A DNA stretch of 51,424 nt from positions 1 to 51,424 of the forward strand of contig NZ_NRRS01000024.1 in NCBI RefSeq assembly GCF_016583795.1, written 5' to 3'. This document shows positions 1-8,129 of this stretch, piece by piece; the stretch's first letter is position 1, and each line of letters starts with the position of its first letter. The position numbers were made by a program, and so were the translations under genes. The notes below the pieces were generated by a model. The model was not told where the DNA came from, did not search any database, and saw nothing but the letters and a program-made list of their open reading frames with translations. The stretch is from Rhabdochromatium marinum (lineage in GTDB: Bacteria > Pseudomonadota > Gammaproteobacteria > Chromatiales > Chromatiaceae).

Positions 1-20
1 TAACCCAAGTTGCCACCTTG
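1..20 (+). repeat. Left terminal inverted repeat of IS982-family element
   Basis: TAACCCAAGTTGCCACCTTG matches the reverse complement of 919-938 at 20 of 20 positions. The match ends at the next base (position 21 against 918). Confidence 0.9.
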
Positions 21-26
21 GCTGAT

Positions 27-845
27 TCAGAAAAGGAAATTGAGGCTACAGGCCAGGATAAAGAATGCTGTCTTGAGTTCAAAACCGGCAGCGGTCACGC
101 TGTGGATATGTTTGGGTAGCAATCGTTCGATGAGGCTCCCTGTGGTTTCCACGGCATGACGCGCGGAGGACATCAAATACGTCAGTGGCGGTTCGTGGGG
201 ACGCTTGGAGTTTTTCTTGCGAAGCGGCTGCAGATGTAAACCGGCATCCTCCAGAAGATCTTCATAGTCGTAGTCATTATAAGCTTTATCGCCCGTGATG
301 GTCGCCTGATCCGGGAGATCGAAGACATATTGTTTCAATGCTTTGGCGTCGCTGTCAGCGCCGGGTGTCAGAAAAAACTCGACAGGTTGTCCTTGGACCG
401 TGACCAGGAGGTGGATTTTTAATCCATAGAAATAGCGGCGTTTGCTCGCCTGGTAGCCGCGCCACGCTTCGCCTTGATAACGACGACAGCGACGAATCCG
501 GATGTTGTCGCAGACCGGGAGCGGGAAGCTGTCGATGATATAGAGATTTTCGGTGTTTAATTGATGCCCTAAGCTAGCTAAAACATGAAACAATGGCCCC
601 ACGAACGGCTCACAACGATGGAGACGGCGCACGAAGCGACTGGCACTGAGCCGACGTGGGAGATAGCCCGTTTCATGCAGAAACCGATGGGCTCGCTTAA
701 AGTATCCGCCAAACTCAAGGGCGGCGACCAACGCGGTGGTGAGAATTTCCGCATCGGAGACCTGACACTGTGGATCTTCACGATGACCGAGTGCTTTCAA
801 CAGATCGTCACAAAGGCAGTATACGAATATAATCTTTGTGTCCAT
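27..845 (-). CDS. IS982-family DDE transposase
   Basis: This is a 272-aa transposase that would cut and join the ends of the surrounding element. The three acidic catalytic positions are visible in the expected order: the Asp in IIDSFPLP, the Asp in TITGDKAYND, and a C-terminal Glu in VETTGSLIERL. The N-terminal third has the helical region typical of IS982 transposases (DAEILTTALVAA, then a GYxxRRLSASRFVRRLHR segment). The ATG at 843-845 and the TGA at 27-29 both lie inside the terminal repeats, and length is normal for the family, so the copy is probably active or recently active. No frameshift is seen. Confidence 0.9.
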   Translation of the reverse strand: MDTKIIFVYCLCDDLLKALGHREDPQCQVSDAEILTTALVAALEFGGYFKRAHRFLHETGYLPRRLSASRFVRRLHRCEPFVGPLFHVLASLGHQLNTENLYIIDSFPLPVCDNIRIRRCRRYQGEAWRGYQASKRRYFYGLKIHLLVTVQGQPVEFFLTPGADSDAKALKQYVFDLPDQATITGDKAYNDYDYEDLLEDAGLHLQPLRKKNSKRPHEPPLTYLMSSARHAVETTGSLIERLLPKHIHSVTAAGFELKTAFFILACSLNFLF

Positions 846-918
846 CGGGGTTCCTCGCCAGTCGTTGTGCAGTAGGGGTACTTACAACGCTAGCAAACTC
901 CGATGGACGCCAGCTTAT

Positions 919-938
919 CAAGGTGGCAACTTGGGTTA
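919..938 (-). repeat. Right terminal inverted repeat of IS982-family element
   Basis: Exact reverse complement of positions 1-20. It lies 74 bp upstream of the transposase start codon on the minus strand and marks the right end of the insertion sequence. Confidence 0.9.
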
Positions 939-1059
939 TTTTACTGAGAATAAGGTGTCGTTACCTATGGGGTGCAACGCAGAAATTCGAGCTTAACTTA
1001 CTGTTTTAGGTAAATTAAAAAACCACGGAAAATCCTAGAGAGCCGGTCTTTTTTCAGGC

Positions 1060-2385
1060 TCAATTCAGCTGAATGCGTTCACCCCAAGGTACTGGGGCGC
1101 GCCCCTTGACCAGCCAGAGCACCGGAAATGCCGGAGCTGCCGGCGGGAAAGTCCCCTGGGCATCGGTGAAGTACAGCAGCAAATCCGGCTGGCGCCCCTG
1201 GCTGGACAGCCACTCGAACACGGGTACAAAGCTGGTGCCGCCCTGCCCCGGCAGCATGGCCGGACGGCAAAACGTCTCCCAAGGCTCAAACTCGAAGGGC
1301 GCGCCGGGACTGAGTTGCGCGTCGCAGGGCAGCAGGGTCACACGGGCGCGAATCTGGCCTTTTAGGGCATCGATCTCAGTGATGAATTCCTCCATCTCCT
1401 GATCCCGGATTGAGCCCGAGGTGTCGAGCCCCACCACCAGATCCAGCTGTTCGCTGCGCAGTCGCGGCAGAATAAACTCGCCTTCGCGGCGCGACGGACG
1501 TGCATAGCTGTAATCATCGCGTGCCAAAGCGCTCATATAGCGCGCCAGCAAATTGCGCCAGGGCAGCTGGGGTTGCAGCAGATGATCGATCAGCCGACGC
1601 AGTTCGCCGCTGAGTTTGCCGGCCTGAATCGCCTGCTGGGCAGCTCCGGCCAGGCGCTGCGGCCACTGCACTGCCAGCTGTTCGCGTTCCTGCGCGCTCA
1701 GCGGTGGCGGGGTGTCAACGAAGCCGTTCTCGGCAGGTGCAGCCGCCGGGGTGGTCTGGTCGCCAACACCGTCCTGAGGCTGTTCTCCCGCGCCGGACGC
1801 CCCGCTCGGGGTTTGATCAGATTGGGATCCTTGCGAGCGCTGACGCTCGCTCAGATCGCGCTCGTTCAGCCCCTGGCCGCGCCCGCCAGCCTGGCTGTCG
1901 CTGTCCTGATCGTAGGCATGGGTATCGAGCGTCTCGGAGGTATCGTTATCTTGAATCAGCGGATAAATTTCCTCCGCCGTCAGGCCAAAATAAGCCGGCA
2001 TATAGAGTGCATTTGGCGGTGGTTGCAGCCCCTCATCAATCAGCAGCGGATTGATCGCATAATCGCAGGCCAGATCCCACCTGTGCCGCACCCGGTGCTG
2101 GCGCCGCGCGAAGTGCGACAGCGCGCAATGCAGCGCCTCGTGTGCCAGCATAAATTGCGTCTCGGCTAGGCTGAGTGCGGCGATGTACTCAGGATTGTAG
2201 TAAAAAGCCCGGGCATCGGTGGCCGTGGTTGGACACCAGTCGGGTTTGGCAGCGCGCAATGGCAGACGCAGCACCAGAGAACCCAAAAAGGGCTTGTCCA
2301 GAATCAACCGGGTGCGCGCCGCCGCCAGCTTGGTCTCCAGGGCCGGCGCATCATACCCGGCCGGGGTGGCATGCCTGTCGGACAT
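1060..2385 (-). CDS. Putative metallopeptidase / VWA-like protein (DUF2201 family)
   Basis: This 441-aa protein has the two-part DUF2201 architecture. The N-terminal half carries a zinc-protease-like HEALH motif near residues 82-86 (AHEALHCALSH). The C-terminal half is a VWA-like domain with a metal-site sequence DTSGSI near 321-326 and a TDAQG element. A low-complexity Gln/Ser/Gly/Asp linker at about 150-230 joins them. It follows the MoxR-type ATPase gene by 14 bp on the same strand. MoxR ATPases commonly work with VWA proteins to assemble or activate other complexes, so the two probably act together in the cytoplasm. The client is unknown, and proteolytic activity is inferred only from the motif. 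Confidence 0.8.
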   Translation of the reverse strand: MSDRHATPAGYDAPALETKLAAARTRLILDKPFLGSLVLRLPLRAAKPDWCPTTATDARAFYYNPEYIAALSLAETQFMLAHEALHCALSHFARRQHRVRHRWDLACDYAINPLLIDEGLQPPPNALYMPAYFGLTAEEIYPLIQDNDTSETLDTHAYDQDSDSQAGGRGQGLNERDLSERQRSQGSQSDQTPSGASGAGEQPQDGVGDQTTPAAAPAENGFVDTPPPLSAQEREQLAVQWPQRLAGAAQQAIQAGKLSGELRRLIDHLLQPQLPWRNLLARYMSALARDDYSYARPSRREGEFILPRLRSEQLDLVVGLDTSGSIRDQEMEEFITEIDALKGQIRARVTLLPCDAQLSPGAPFEFEPWETFCRPAMLPGQGGTSFVPVFEWLSSQGRQPDLLLYFTDAQGTFPPAAPAFPVLWLVKGRAPVPWGERIQLN

Positions 2386-2399
2386 TACTGACTCCGTGC

Positions 2400-3446
2400 T
2401 CAGTCAAACAGCATCACATCGGCCACCGCCTGCGCCCACTCGGCAAAGGCGGGCACTGCAAAGAGATCATTCCCCAGGGCGCGGTGCAGATCGGACACTA
2501 GCATGACCCCCATCTCGCGCGAGGCGAACCGTCCAGCATAGGTCAGAATATGCCCCAGCGCCTCGCTCCCGCCACCGGGTTGCTCGCGCGCTCGGATTGC
2601 GCGCCCCACCAGGGCGGCGGCTACGGCATATTGCAGGTCAATGGCGCTGGGCACCGGTACCGCTTCGCCACGCACAATGGCCTCGAGATCCGGCATCTGA
2701 TCCAGACTGTCAATAAAGGCGGTCAGCTCAATGCCCGCCGCCGGCCCGACGCAGGCTTGCAAGCAGCCTTGCAGCAGTTCGTGGTCATGCTGAAATTTTT
2801 GCAGCGCGCGATGGGCAAACTCCCAGGAACGCGGCGACGGAAAGGCCATGGGCTGATGCGCCGGATCAAAGTCAAACAAGAGCTCCGGACGAAAGCGCAC
2901 GAAGCCGATAATGCGCTCATCCATGCCAGCCGCGTAGGCCCAGGTCACCCAGTCATCCAGATGGGTCTCGACCTCAAAATGCGCAAAACGATTGGCCAGC
3001 GGCGCGGGCATGGCATAGGTCACACCGCGATCGCCCTGGCGATTGCCAGCAGCCACGATGGCCCAGTGCTTTGGCACCTGATACTCGCCCAGGCGTCGGT
3101 CGAGAATCAATTGATAGGCGGCGGCTGATACCGAGGGCGGAGCCGAGGTGATCTCATCGAGAAACAAAATCCCCGCCGGGCCATGGCGTTCGACACTCGG
3201 CAGCAATGCAGGCACCGCCCACTCAACGCTGTTTTGGTTGCGAAACGGAATACCGCGTAAATCGCTTGGCTCCATCTGCGACAGGCGAATATCGATCATC
3301 GGTGCCTGGTGCCGAGCGGCCACCTGGGCCACCATTTGTGATTTCCCCACTCCAGGCGGCCCCCACAGCATGGTCGGGGTATGGTGGCCGGCAGCGGTAC
3401 TGGTGTATTCGCGATCAAGGATTTTCAGCAGATAGGCAGGGCGCAT
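2400..3446 (-). CDS. MoxR-type AAA+ ATPase
   Basis: This 348-aa AAA+ ATPase has a Walker A GPPGVGKS at residues 29-36, a Walker B/MoxR segment ILFLDEITSAPPSV, and a sensor region WAIVAAGN. The reading frame stays open upstream to about 3560, but the extra 38 residues (Ala/Gln-rich, not MoxR-like) look untranslated. The ATG at 3446 gives the usual short lead-in (MRPAYLLKIL) before the ATP-binding loop, so I choose it. It is first in a two-gene operon with the DUF2201 protein 14 bp downstream. MoxR proteins act as chaperone-like ATPases for metalloenzymes or complexes. The substrate here cannot be told. Confidence 0.82.
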   Translation of the reverse strand: MRPAYLLKILDREYTSTAAGHHTPTMLWGPPGVGKSQMVAQVAARHQAPMIDIRLSQMEPSDLRGIPFRNQNSVEWAVPALLPSVERHGPAGILFLDEITSAPPSVSAAAYQLILDRRLGEYQVPKHWAIVAAGNRQGDRGVTYAMPAPLANRFAHFEVETHLDDWVTWAYAAGMDERIIGFVRFRPELLFDFDPAHQPMAFPSPRSWEFAHRALQKFQHDHELLQGCLQACVGPAAGIELTAFIDSLDQMPDLEAIVRGEAVPVPSAIDLQYAVAAALVGRAIRAREQPGGGSEALGHILTYAGRFASREMGVMLVSDLHRALGNDLFAVPAFAEWAQAVADVMLFD

Positions 3447-3768
3447 AGGCTCGATCCGGGTTTGGGGGTTCGCGGCGGTTGCGGGTTGTGCAGCATGACT
3501 TGCCAGAGCACAAAATTGGAGCGCGTAAGCGACTTCACAAGACAGTGGCTGGCCAGCCAAGATCCGATGACAGCGACCCTGAATCGCAAAGGTGACAGCT
3601 ATTAGAAAAATGCAGTATTCTAATCAGCTATCCTCCGCGCCTGGTGTTTGGCCTCGGCCAGCGCGCCAAGGTGTGCGGCGTCTGCACCACAGGCGCCGTC
3701 TGGTCAGAGGATGCCCCATCGAAATCGATACGCGAAGACCATAAGCTAGCAGTCCTGGAGATGAGGAT
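3447..3768. other. Intergenic region between moxR-type gene and 65-aa gene
   Basis: The 322 bp separate divergent genes and should hold both promoters. An AT-rich island at about 3596-3625 contains a perfect 7-bp inverted repeat (listed separately). The stretch 3641-3772 stays open in one plus frame and encodes a CxxC-containing peptide, but has no start codon or recognisable relatives. No RNA gene was seen. Confidence 0.5.
3601..3624. promoter_or_regulatory. AT-rich palindrome, candidate operator
   Basis: ATTAGAA (3601-3607) and TTCTAAT (3618-3624) are perfect inverted repeats separated by 10 bases, in an otherwise GC-rich gap between divergent genes. A dimeric regulator site or the core of the divergent promoters is possible. 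No regulator is identified. Confidence 0.35.
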
Positions 3769-3966
3769 ATGAACCAGTTCTATTACGACGCAGTCACCAA
3801 GATGGAGCAGCTCGGCACCGATGACGAGTATATCCAGGGTTGGCAATGCGGCTTCCTGCAAAATCCCAAGCGCGAAGAACAGCGCATCACTGAAGCCTAC
3901 GACGCCGGCTATGCCGACGGCGAGGAAAAAACCACTGACAACTTCGAAAAATGGGTCAAAAGCTAA
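3769..3966 (+). CDS. Small conserved-looking protein, weakly RMF-like
   Basis: The 65-aa protein is preceded by a good ribosome-binding site (GAGATGAGG just upstream of ATG 3769). It is soluble and has no signal peptide. Its sequence has two Gly/aromatic patches, YIQGWQCGFLQNP near residues 21-33 and AYDAGYADG near 43-51. They recall the short G-x(3)-G and NP patterns of ribosome modulation factor-like proteins. This resemblance is by eye and weak, so no function is assigned. It stands alone, divergent from the MoxR gene and upstream of the ligase gene. The overlapping longer minus-strand frame is judged a shadow. Confidence 0.65.
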   Translation: MNQFYYDAVTKMEQLGTDDEYIQGWQCGFLQNPKREEQRITEAYDAGYADGEEKTTDNFEKWVKS

Positions 3967-4233
3967 GGCAGCGCGCCTAAGGTTTTTGTTCCAGCAGGCC
4001 CGGGACGCAGCTTCGGCCGCGCCTGGCGCCCTGCCCTCAAAGGGCACTCCAGCCCGGTTCCATCGATCCCACCGATGAGCGATAACAGCTAGCTGAAGCA
4101 GCTGATTCTGCTGCGCAATGATCCATCCAAGGTGTCAGCGGTGCGCGCTGCGGCCATGTGCGGCGACGTCGATGCTTAATGCGGCCTCAATCCGGCATCC
4201 CAATACAGCGCAAACCACTTGATCTCGTGTAAT
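3967..4233. other. Intergenic region with a small gene relic
   Basis: The 267 bp between the 65-aa gene and the ligase gene hold no complete gene. An ATG at 4075 opens a frame that meets TAG at codon 6 (4090-4092), then reads LKQLILLRNDPSKVSAVRAA and onward to a TAA at 4177-4179, as if it were a remnant of a short helical protein. The stretch 4033-4056 is GC-rich and can fold (GCCCT/AGGGC), but no T-run follows it. Confidence 0.35.
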
Positions 4234-5229
4234 ATGCGGCCTTTCCGAACCGCTTCTGTGCTGCTATTCACTGCTATGTTGTTCGCCGCTTCCTTTCCAA
4301 GCCCAGGACTCAGATGCTTGCGCAGCCACCTTGGCCTGCTAGCGTTTCTGTTCATCGCCCCAACGCTCCTGTGCCAGGCCGACGACGCCCCGCCGGCCTC
4401 ACATACCGCAGTTCCTCCTGTCACAACCGCCGCCCAGCTGCCCGCACCACCGGCGCTGATGCTGGCCAAATCGCTGGATCCGGACGCCGAACTGGGCACC
4501 GAGATTACCCACTATTGGGTCAGCGAGAAACTCGACGGAGTGCGCGCCCGCTGGGACGGCTCGCGCCTGATCAGTCGCGGTGGTCATCTGATCCGCGCCC
4601 CGGAAGGCTTTACTGCGGGCTTCCCCAAGGTCGCGCTCGATGGTGAACTGTGGCTCGGACGTGGCACCTTCGCGCGCATGTCCGGCCTAGCCCGCCGCCT
4701 AGAGCCGGATGCAGAGGCTTGGCGCGAAGTCCGCTTCATGGTGTTTGATCTGCCGATGCGGGATGCGCCCTTCACGCAGCGACTGAACGAACTCCAGCGC
4801 CTGTTCAGCCACACAACAGCTCCGCACCTTGCGCTGATCGAACAGTTTCGCGTCGCCAACCAGGCCGAGTTGATGGCTCGCCTGCATGCCGTGGAGCAGG
4901 CGGGCGGCGAAGGGCTGATGCTGCACCATGAAGATGCGCTGTATCGCATTGGGCGCTCATCCCAACTGCTCAAGGTCAAATCCGTGCAGGATGCCGAAGC
5001 GCGGGTACTGGCCCATGAGCCCGGGCGCGGTAAATATACCGGCCTGCTCGGCGCCCTGCTGGTCGAGGACGACCAGGGGCGACGCTTCCGCATCGGCACC
5101 GGCTTCAGCGACGCCGAGCGACGCAACCCGCCCCCCATTGGCAGCACCATCACGTTTCAGTACCAGGGCGAGACCACAACCGGCCTGCCCCGTTTCGCAC
5201 GTTATCTACGTGTGCGTGAGCCGGAATAG
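4234..5229 (+). CDS. lig: Exported minimal ATP-dependent DNA ligase (Lig E type)
   Basis: This is an approximately 331-aa ATP-dependent DNA ligase that would seal nicks through an adenylated lysine. Motif I, EKLDGVRARWDG, carries the nucleophilic Lys near residue 99; LDGELW (motif III), EGLMLH (motif IV) and LLKVKS (motif V) follow in order, and the C-terminal half fits an OB-fold. There is no BRCT or zinc domain, as in the minimal Lig E group. The N-terminus has basic and hydrophobic stretches (LGLLAFLFIAPTLLC, then an Ala/Pro-rich linker) consistent with export to the periplasm, which is known for this family and is thought to link it to DNA uptake. I prefer ATG 4234 to the in-frame TTG at 4219. 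ATG 4276 is another option. topB starts 18 bp after the stop. Confidence 0.85.
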   Translation: MRPFRTASVLLFTAMLFAASFPSPGLRCLRSHLGLLAFLFIAPTLLCQADDAPPASHTAVPPVTTAAQLPAPPALMLAKSLDPDAELGTEITHYWVSEKLDGVRARWDGSRLISRGGHLIRAPEGFTAGFPKVALDGELWLGRGTFARMSGLARRLEPDAEAWREVRFMVFDLPMRDAPFTQRLNELQRLFSHTTAPHLALIEQFRVANQAELMARLHAVEQAGGEGLMLHHEDALYRIGRSSQLLKVKSVQDAEARVLAHEPGRGKYTGLLGALLVEDDQGRRFRIGTGFSDAERRNPPPIGSTITFQYQGETTTGLPRFARYLRVREPE

Positions 5230-5247
5230 GCGTATCAGCCTGATGCG

Positions 5248-7773
5248 ATGACCACCCTGATCCTGGCCGAAAAACCCAGCGTGGCGCGCGACATCGGCAA
5301 AGTCCTGGGCGCTACATCCCGCCGCGAGGGTTTTCTGGAAGGACGGGGTTATCGTATTACCTGGGCACTTGGGCATCTGGTGCATTTTGCGGAACCGGAT
5401 GACTATGGACCGGACTGGGCCGGGCGTTGGTCGTTGCAGCAATTGCCGATGATTCCGTCACGATGGCGTTTGCGCACAGACAAGAAAACGGCCGATCAGT
5501 TTAAGATCGTCAAGGCATTGCTGAATGCGTCGGAGACGGAACGCGTGGTATGCGCGACCGATGCCGGGCGCGAAGGCGAGGCGATTTTCCGCCTCATCTA
5601 TCAGCACGCCCGCTGCACCAAACCGGTTGAGCGGCTGTGGATTTCGAGCCTCACCGATGAGGCTATTCGCGCCGGATTCCAAACCTTGAAGCCCGGCGCG
5701 GCCTTTGATCCACTCGCCGCTGCCGCGCGTGCTCGGGCTCAGGCCGACTGGCTGATTGGCATGAACCTGACCCGCGCCTATACCGTGCGCAATCAGGTGC
5801 TTTGCACCATCGGGCGGGTGCAGACACCGACGCTGGCGATGATCGTGGCACGCGATGCCGCCATTGCGGCCTTTGTTAAAGCCTATTTTTACGAATTGGT
5901 CGCTCATTTGCGCGAGGGCTTCGACGCTCGTCTGAGCCGTGATGGCGAAACGCGCATCGACGATAAGGCCGAGGCCGAGGCGCTGTACGAACAGCTCTCA
6001 CCCCACCAGACCGGGCTGGTGACGGATCTTAAGCGCAAAGAGCGCCGCCAGCGCCCGCCACCGCTCTATGATCTGACTAATCTGCAACGCGATGCCAACC
6101 GGCATTTCGGCTTCACGGCGGCCAAGACGCTGGAGCTGGCCCAGCAGCTCTATGAGCAACACAAGCTGATCAGTTATCCGCGTACCGAAAGTCGCCATAT
6201 CAGTGAGGACATGCTGCCGCAACTGCCCGGCATTCTGAACGCACTGAGTCATCCGCTGGCAGCGACGGCCCTGGGGCGACTCAATGCTGGTCATCAGCTT
6301 AGCAAGGCCTATGTTGACAAAACCCGCCTAACCGATCACCACGCCATTCTGCCCACCCAGATATCGGCGCCAGCGCACCTGTCCGTGCCACTGCGCCAGC
6401 TGTATGATCTGGTATGCGCCCGCTTTGTATCTGTCTTTCTGCCCGAACAGCGACTGCTTGACATTCAGGTCAAGCTCGACATCGGTGGCGCCTGCTTCGT
6501 CGCCCAGGCGGTGCGGGTGCTCGACCCCGGCTGGAAAGCCGCCGAATACAAGAGCCCCCGCGCTGCGGCCAATGAGCCCCAAGAGGAGCCACCGGCGACT
6601 GCGGCCCTGATCGCACTCAGAAAGGGCCAGACGGTGCATGTCACTGGCATGGAAGTGGTCGAAAAGGAAACCCAGGGGCCACGGCCCTATGATGATGCCA
6701 GCCTGTTGAATGCGATGAAAAACGCCGGGCGCGAGCTTGAGGACGAAGCTCTGGCCGCCGCCATTAAGGACAGCGGCCTTGGTACCCCGGCCACTCGCGC
6801 TGAGATCATCGAAAAGCTAATTCGCACCGGTTATATTGAGCGTCAGCGCAAGCAGCTGCGTGCCACCGACAAAGGCCGCATCCTCAGCGGTCTGGTGGCT
6901 GACACCCTGCGTAGCCCGGAATTGACCGCCGACTGGGAGCAGCGTCTCAAGGCCATTGAGCGCGGCGAAGCTGAAGCTGAGGCCTTTGATCAAGACATCC
7001 GCGTGTTCGTTGAGGAACTCATTGCGCAGGTCAGCACCAGCGCCACCATGACCGCCGAGCAGATCGCCGCTGTACGCACGGCCACCCCGAAGCGGGCCGG
7101 GGGCAAAAGCCGCTCCCGGGTTCAATCCAACGCCCTGGGGTCTTGCCCCATCTGTAAGACTGGTCAGATTACCGCAAACAGCCGCGCCCACGGGTGCAGT
7201 CGCTACCAGGAAGGCTGCGGCTTTACGGTGTGGAAGCGCATTGCCGGGCACGCTGTCACCGCCGCTGAGCTCAAGGCATTGATCGACACCGGACACACAG
7301 ACGTCATCAATGATTTCCAGTCCAAGGCTGGCAAGTCCTTCAGTGCTCGGCTGCGTCTGGATTCAAACGGTCGGGTTGCACTGGACTTCGAGACCAGCCA
7401 GGCGGCTGACTCGGCACATCCCGCCGCTGATCCGACAGTCTCCGCATCAACGGCATCCCAGAGCACTCCGGTGGTGCGCCCCAAGTCAGCCGGTCTTGCC
7501 CAGTGTCCCAAATGTCAGCAGGGCCAGATCATTCGCGGCCGCCGTGGCTACGGCTGCAACCGCTACCGCGAAGGCTGCGATCTGGTCATCTGGCGCGAGC
7601 AGTATGGCATCAGCCTCAGCGAGTCACAGATCCGCGCCCTGCTTGAACAGGGGCAGACCGCGCCCATTGAGGGACTGAGGTTCGCTGACGGACACAGCGG
7701 TTGTGGCATCCTGCATCTGCGTGCGGATTTCTCGCTGGATATCAGCGCCTGCGCCGATACCTTGCCACCATGA
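5248..7773 (+). CDS. topB: DNA topoisomerase III
   Basis: This 841-aa type IA topoisomerase relaxes or decatenates DNA by cutting one strand through a tyrosine. The TOPRIM start MTTLILAEKPSVARDIG and the ATDAGREGEAIFRLI metal-binding segment (residues about 103-117) lead to the catalytic Tyr310 in LISYPRTES. The C-terminal third carries two related repeats, each with a Cys-rich ribbon (CPICKTGQI...GCSRYQEGC and CPKCQQGQI...GCNRYREGC), making it longer than E. coli TopB (about 650 aa). It follows the ligase gene by 18 bp and is probably co-transcribed with it. The long tail may add single-strand or partner binding. Confidence 0.95.
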   Translation: MTTLILAEKPSVARDIGKVLGATSRREGFLEGRGYRITWALGHLVHFAEPDDYGPDWAGRWSLQQLPMIPSRWRLRTDKKTADQFKIVKALLNASETERVVCATDAGREGEAIFRLIYQHARCTKPVERLWISSLTDEAIRAGFQTLKPGAAFDPLAAAARARAQADWLIGMNLTRAYTVRNQVLCTIGRVQTPTLAMIVARDAAIAAFVKAYFYELVAHLREGFDARLSRDGETRIDDKAEAEALYEQLSPHQTGLVTDLKRKERRQRPPPLYDLTNLQRDANRHFGFTAAKTLELAQQLYEQHKLISYPRTESRHISEDMLPQLPGILNALSHPLAATALGRLNAGHQLSKAYVDKTRLTDHHAILPTQISAPAHLSVPLRQLYDLVCARFVSVFLPEQRLLDIQVKLDIGGACFVAQAVRVLDPGWKAAEYKSPRAAANEPQEEPPATAALIALRKGQTVHVTGMEVVEKETQGPRPYDDASLLNAMKNAGRELEDEALAAAIKDSGLGTPATRAEIIEKLIRTGYIERQRKQLRATDKGRILSGLVADTLRSPELTADWEQRLKAIERGEAEAEAFDQDIRVFVEELIAQVSTSATMTAEQIAAVRTATPKRAGGKSRSRVQSNALGSCPICKTGQITANSRAHGCSRYQEGCGFTVWKRIAGHAVTAAELKALIDTGHTDVINDFQSKAGKSFSARLRLDSNGRVALDFETSQAADSAHPAADPTVSASTASQSTPVVRPKSAGLAQCPKCQQGQIIRGRRGYGCNRYREGCDLVIWREQYGISLSESQIRALLEQGQTAPIEGLRFADGHSGCGILHLRADFSLDISACADTLPP

Positions 7774-7821
7774 CCATCCAGCGACTGAAGGCCGGTTAGC
7801 AGCGGCTAGCGGCAGTGGCTT

Positions 7822-8124
7822 CTAGCCGGCGGCGTTGCCCTGCGCGCGCTCTTCGTTTTGTAGCGCCCGCTCGGTAATCTCATGATACAGGTTGACGGCA
7901 CGGGTGTAGAGATCCTGCAAATCCGGGCGTTCATCCACCAGGGTTTTGACCTCCTGCGCATCTTCAAACACACGATGAAGGAAATCCATATCGAAGGTTT
8001 CCAGCACCTCGCCCTGATCAACCCGCTCCTTGAGTTCCATGGTGCGCGGCAGGCGAAACTTCTCGAAGCGTTCGAGAAAGGCCATCACTACGCCAGTTTC
8101 ATCTTGCGACTGTTTGTCGTGCAT
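7822..8124 (-). CDS. Small acidic protein of unknown function
   Basis: The 100-aa protein is rich in charged residues and predicted helical throughout, with no signal peptide, membrane segment or cysteine. Recognisable features are only composition: FLERFEKFRLPRTMELKERV near residues 16-35 and a long acidic helix in the second half. It ends in TAG at 7822 and starts five bases after the transporter stop at 8130, so it is the second gene of a two-gene operon with the AI-2E-family transporter. I do not recognise the family. Association with the transporter is the only clue to its role. Confidence 0.7.
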   Translation of the reverse strand: MHDKQSQDETGVVMAFLERFEKFRLPRTMELKERVDQGEVLETFDMDFLHRVFEDAQEVKTLVDERPDLQDLYTRAVNLYHEITERALQNEERAQGNAAG

Positions 8125-8129
8125 CGTCG

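Larger units (their letters stand above)
1..938. mobile_element. IS982-family insertion sequence
   Basis: The element is bounded by perfect 20-bp inverted repeats (TAACCCAAGTTGCCACCTTG at 1-20 and its complement at 919-938) and carries one DDE transposase on the minus strand at 27-845. Size (938 bp), single-ORF layout and ACCC-type ends fit the IS982 family. No target-site duplication can be checked, because the left repeat begins at base 1. That suggests the sequence was broken at a multi-copy element. The copy looks intact. It lies about 120 bp past the 3' end of the VWA-like gene, so it does not obviously interrupt a gene here. Confidence 0.88.

Noticed and set aside
3641-3772. Plus-strand stretch encoding KVCGVCTTG, resembling the N-terminal cysteine motif of NiFe-hydrogenase large subunits
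   Set aside because: Only about 44 codons, no start codon, and the residues around the motif (no His after it, no partner C-terminal motif) do not match a hydrogenase. Chance or an unrecognisable relic.
3628-4047. 139-codon minus-strand frame over the 65-aa gene
   Set aside because: The plus-strand frame has the better start, ribosome-binding site and composition, and the minus frame shows no family features.
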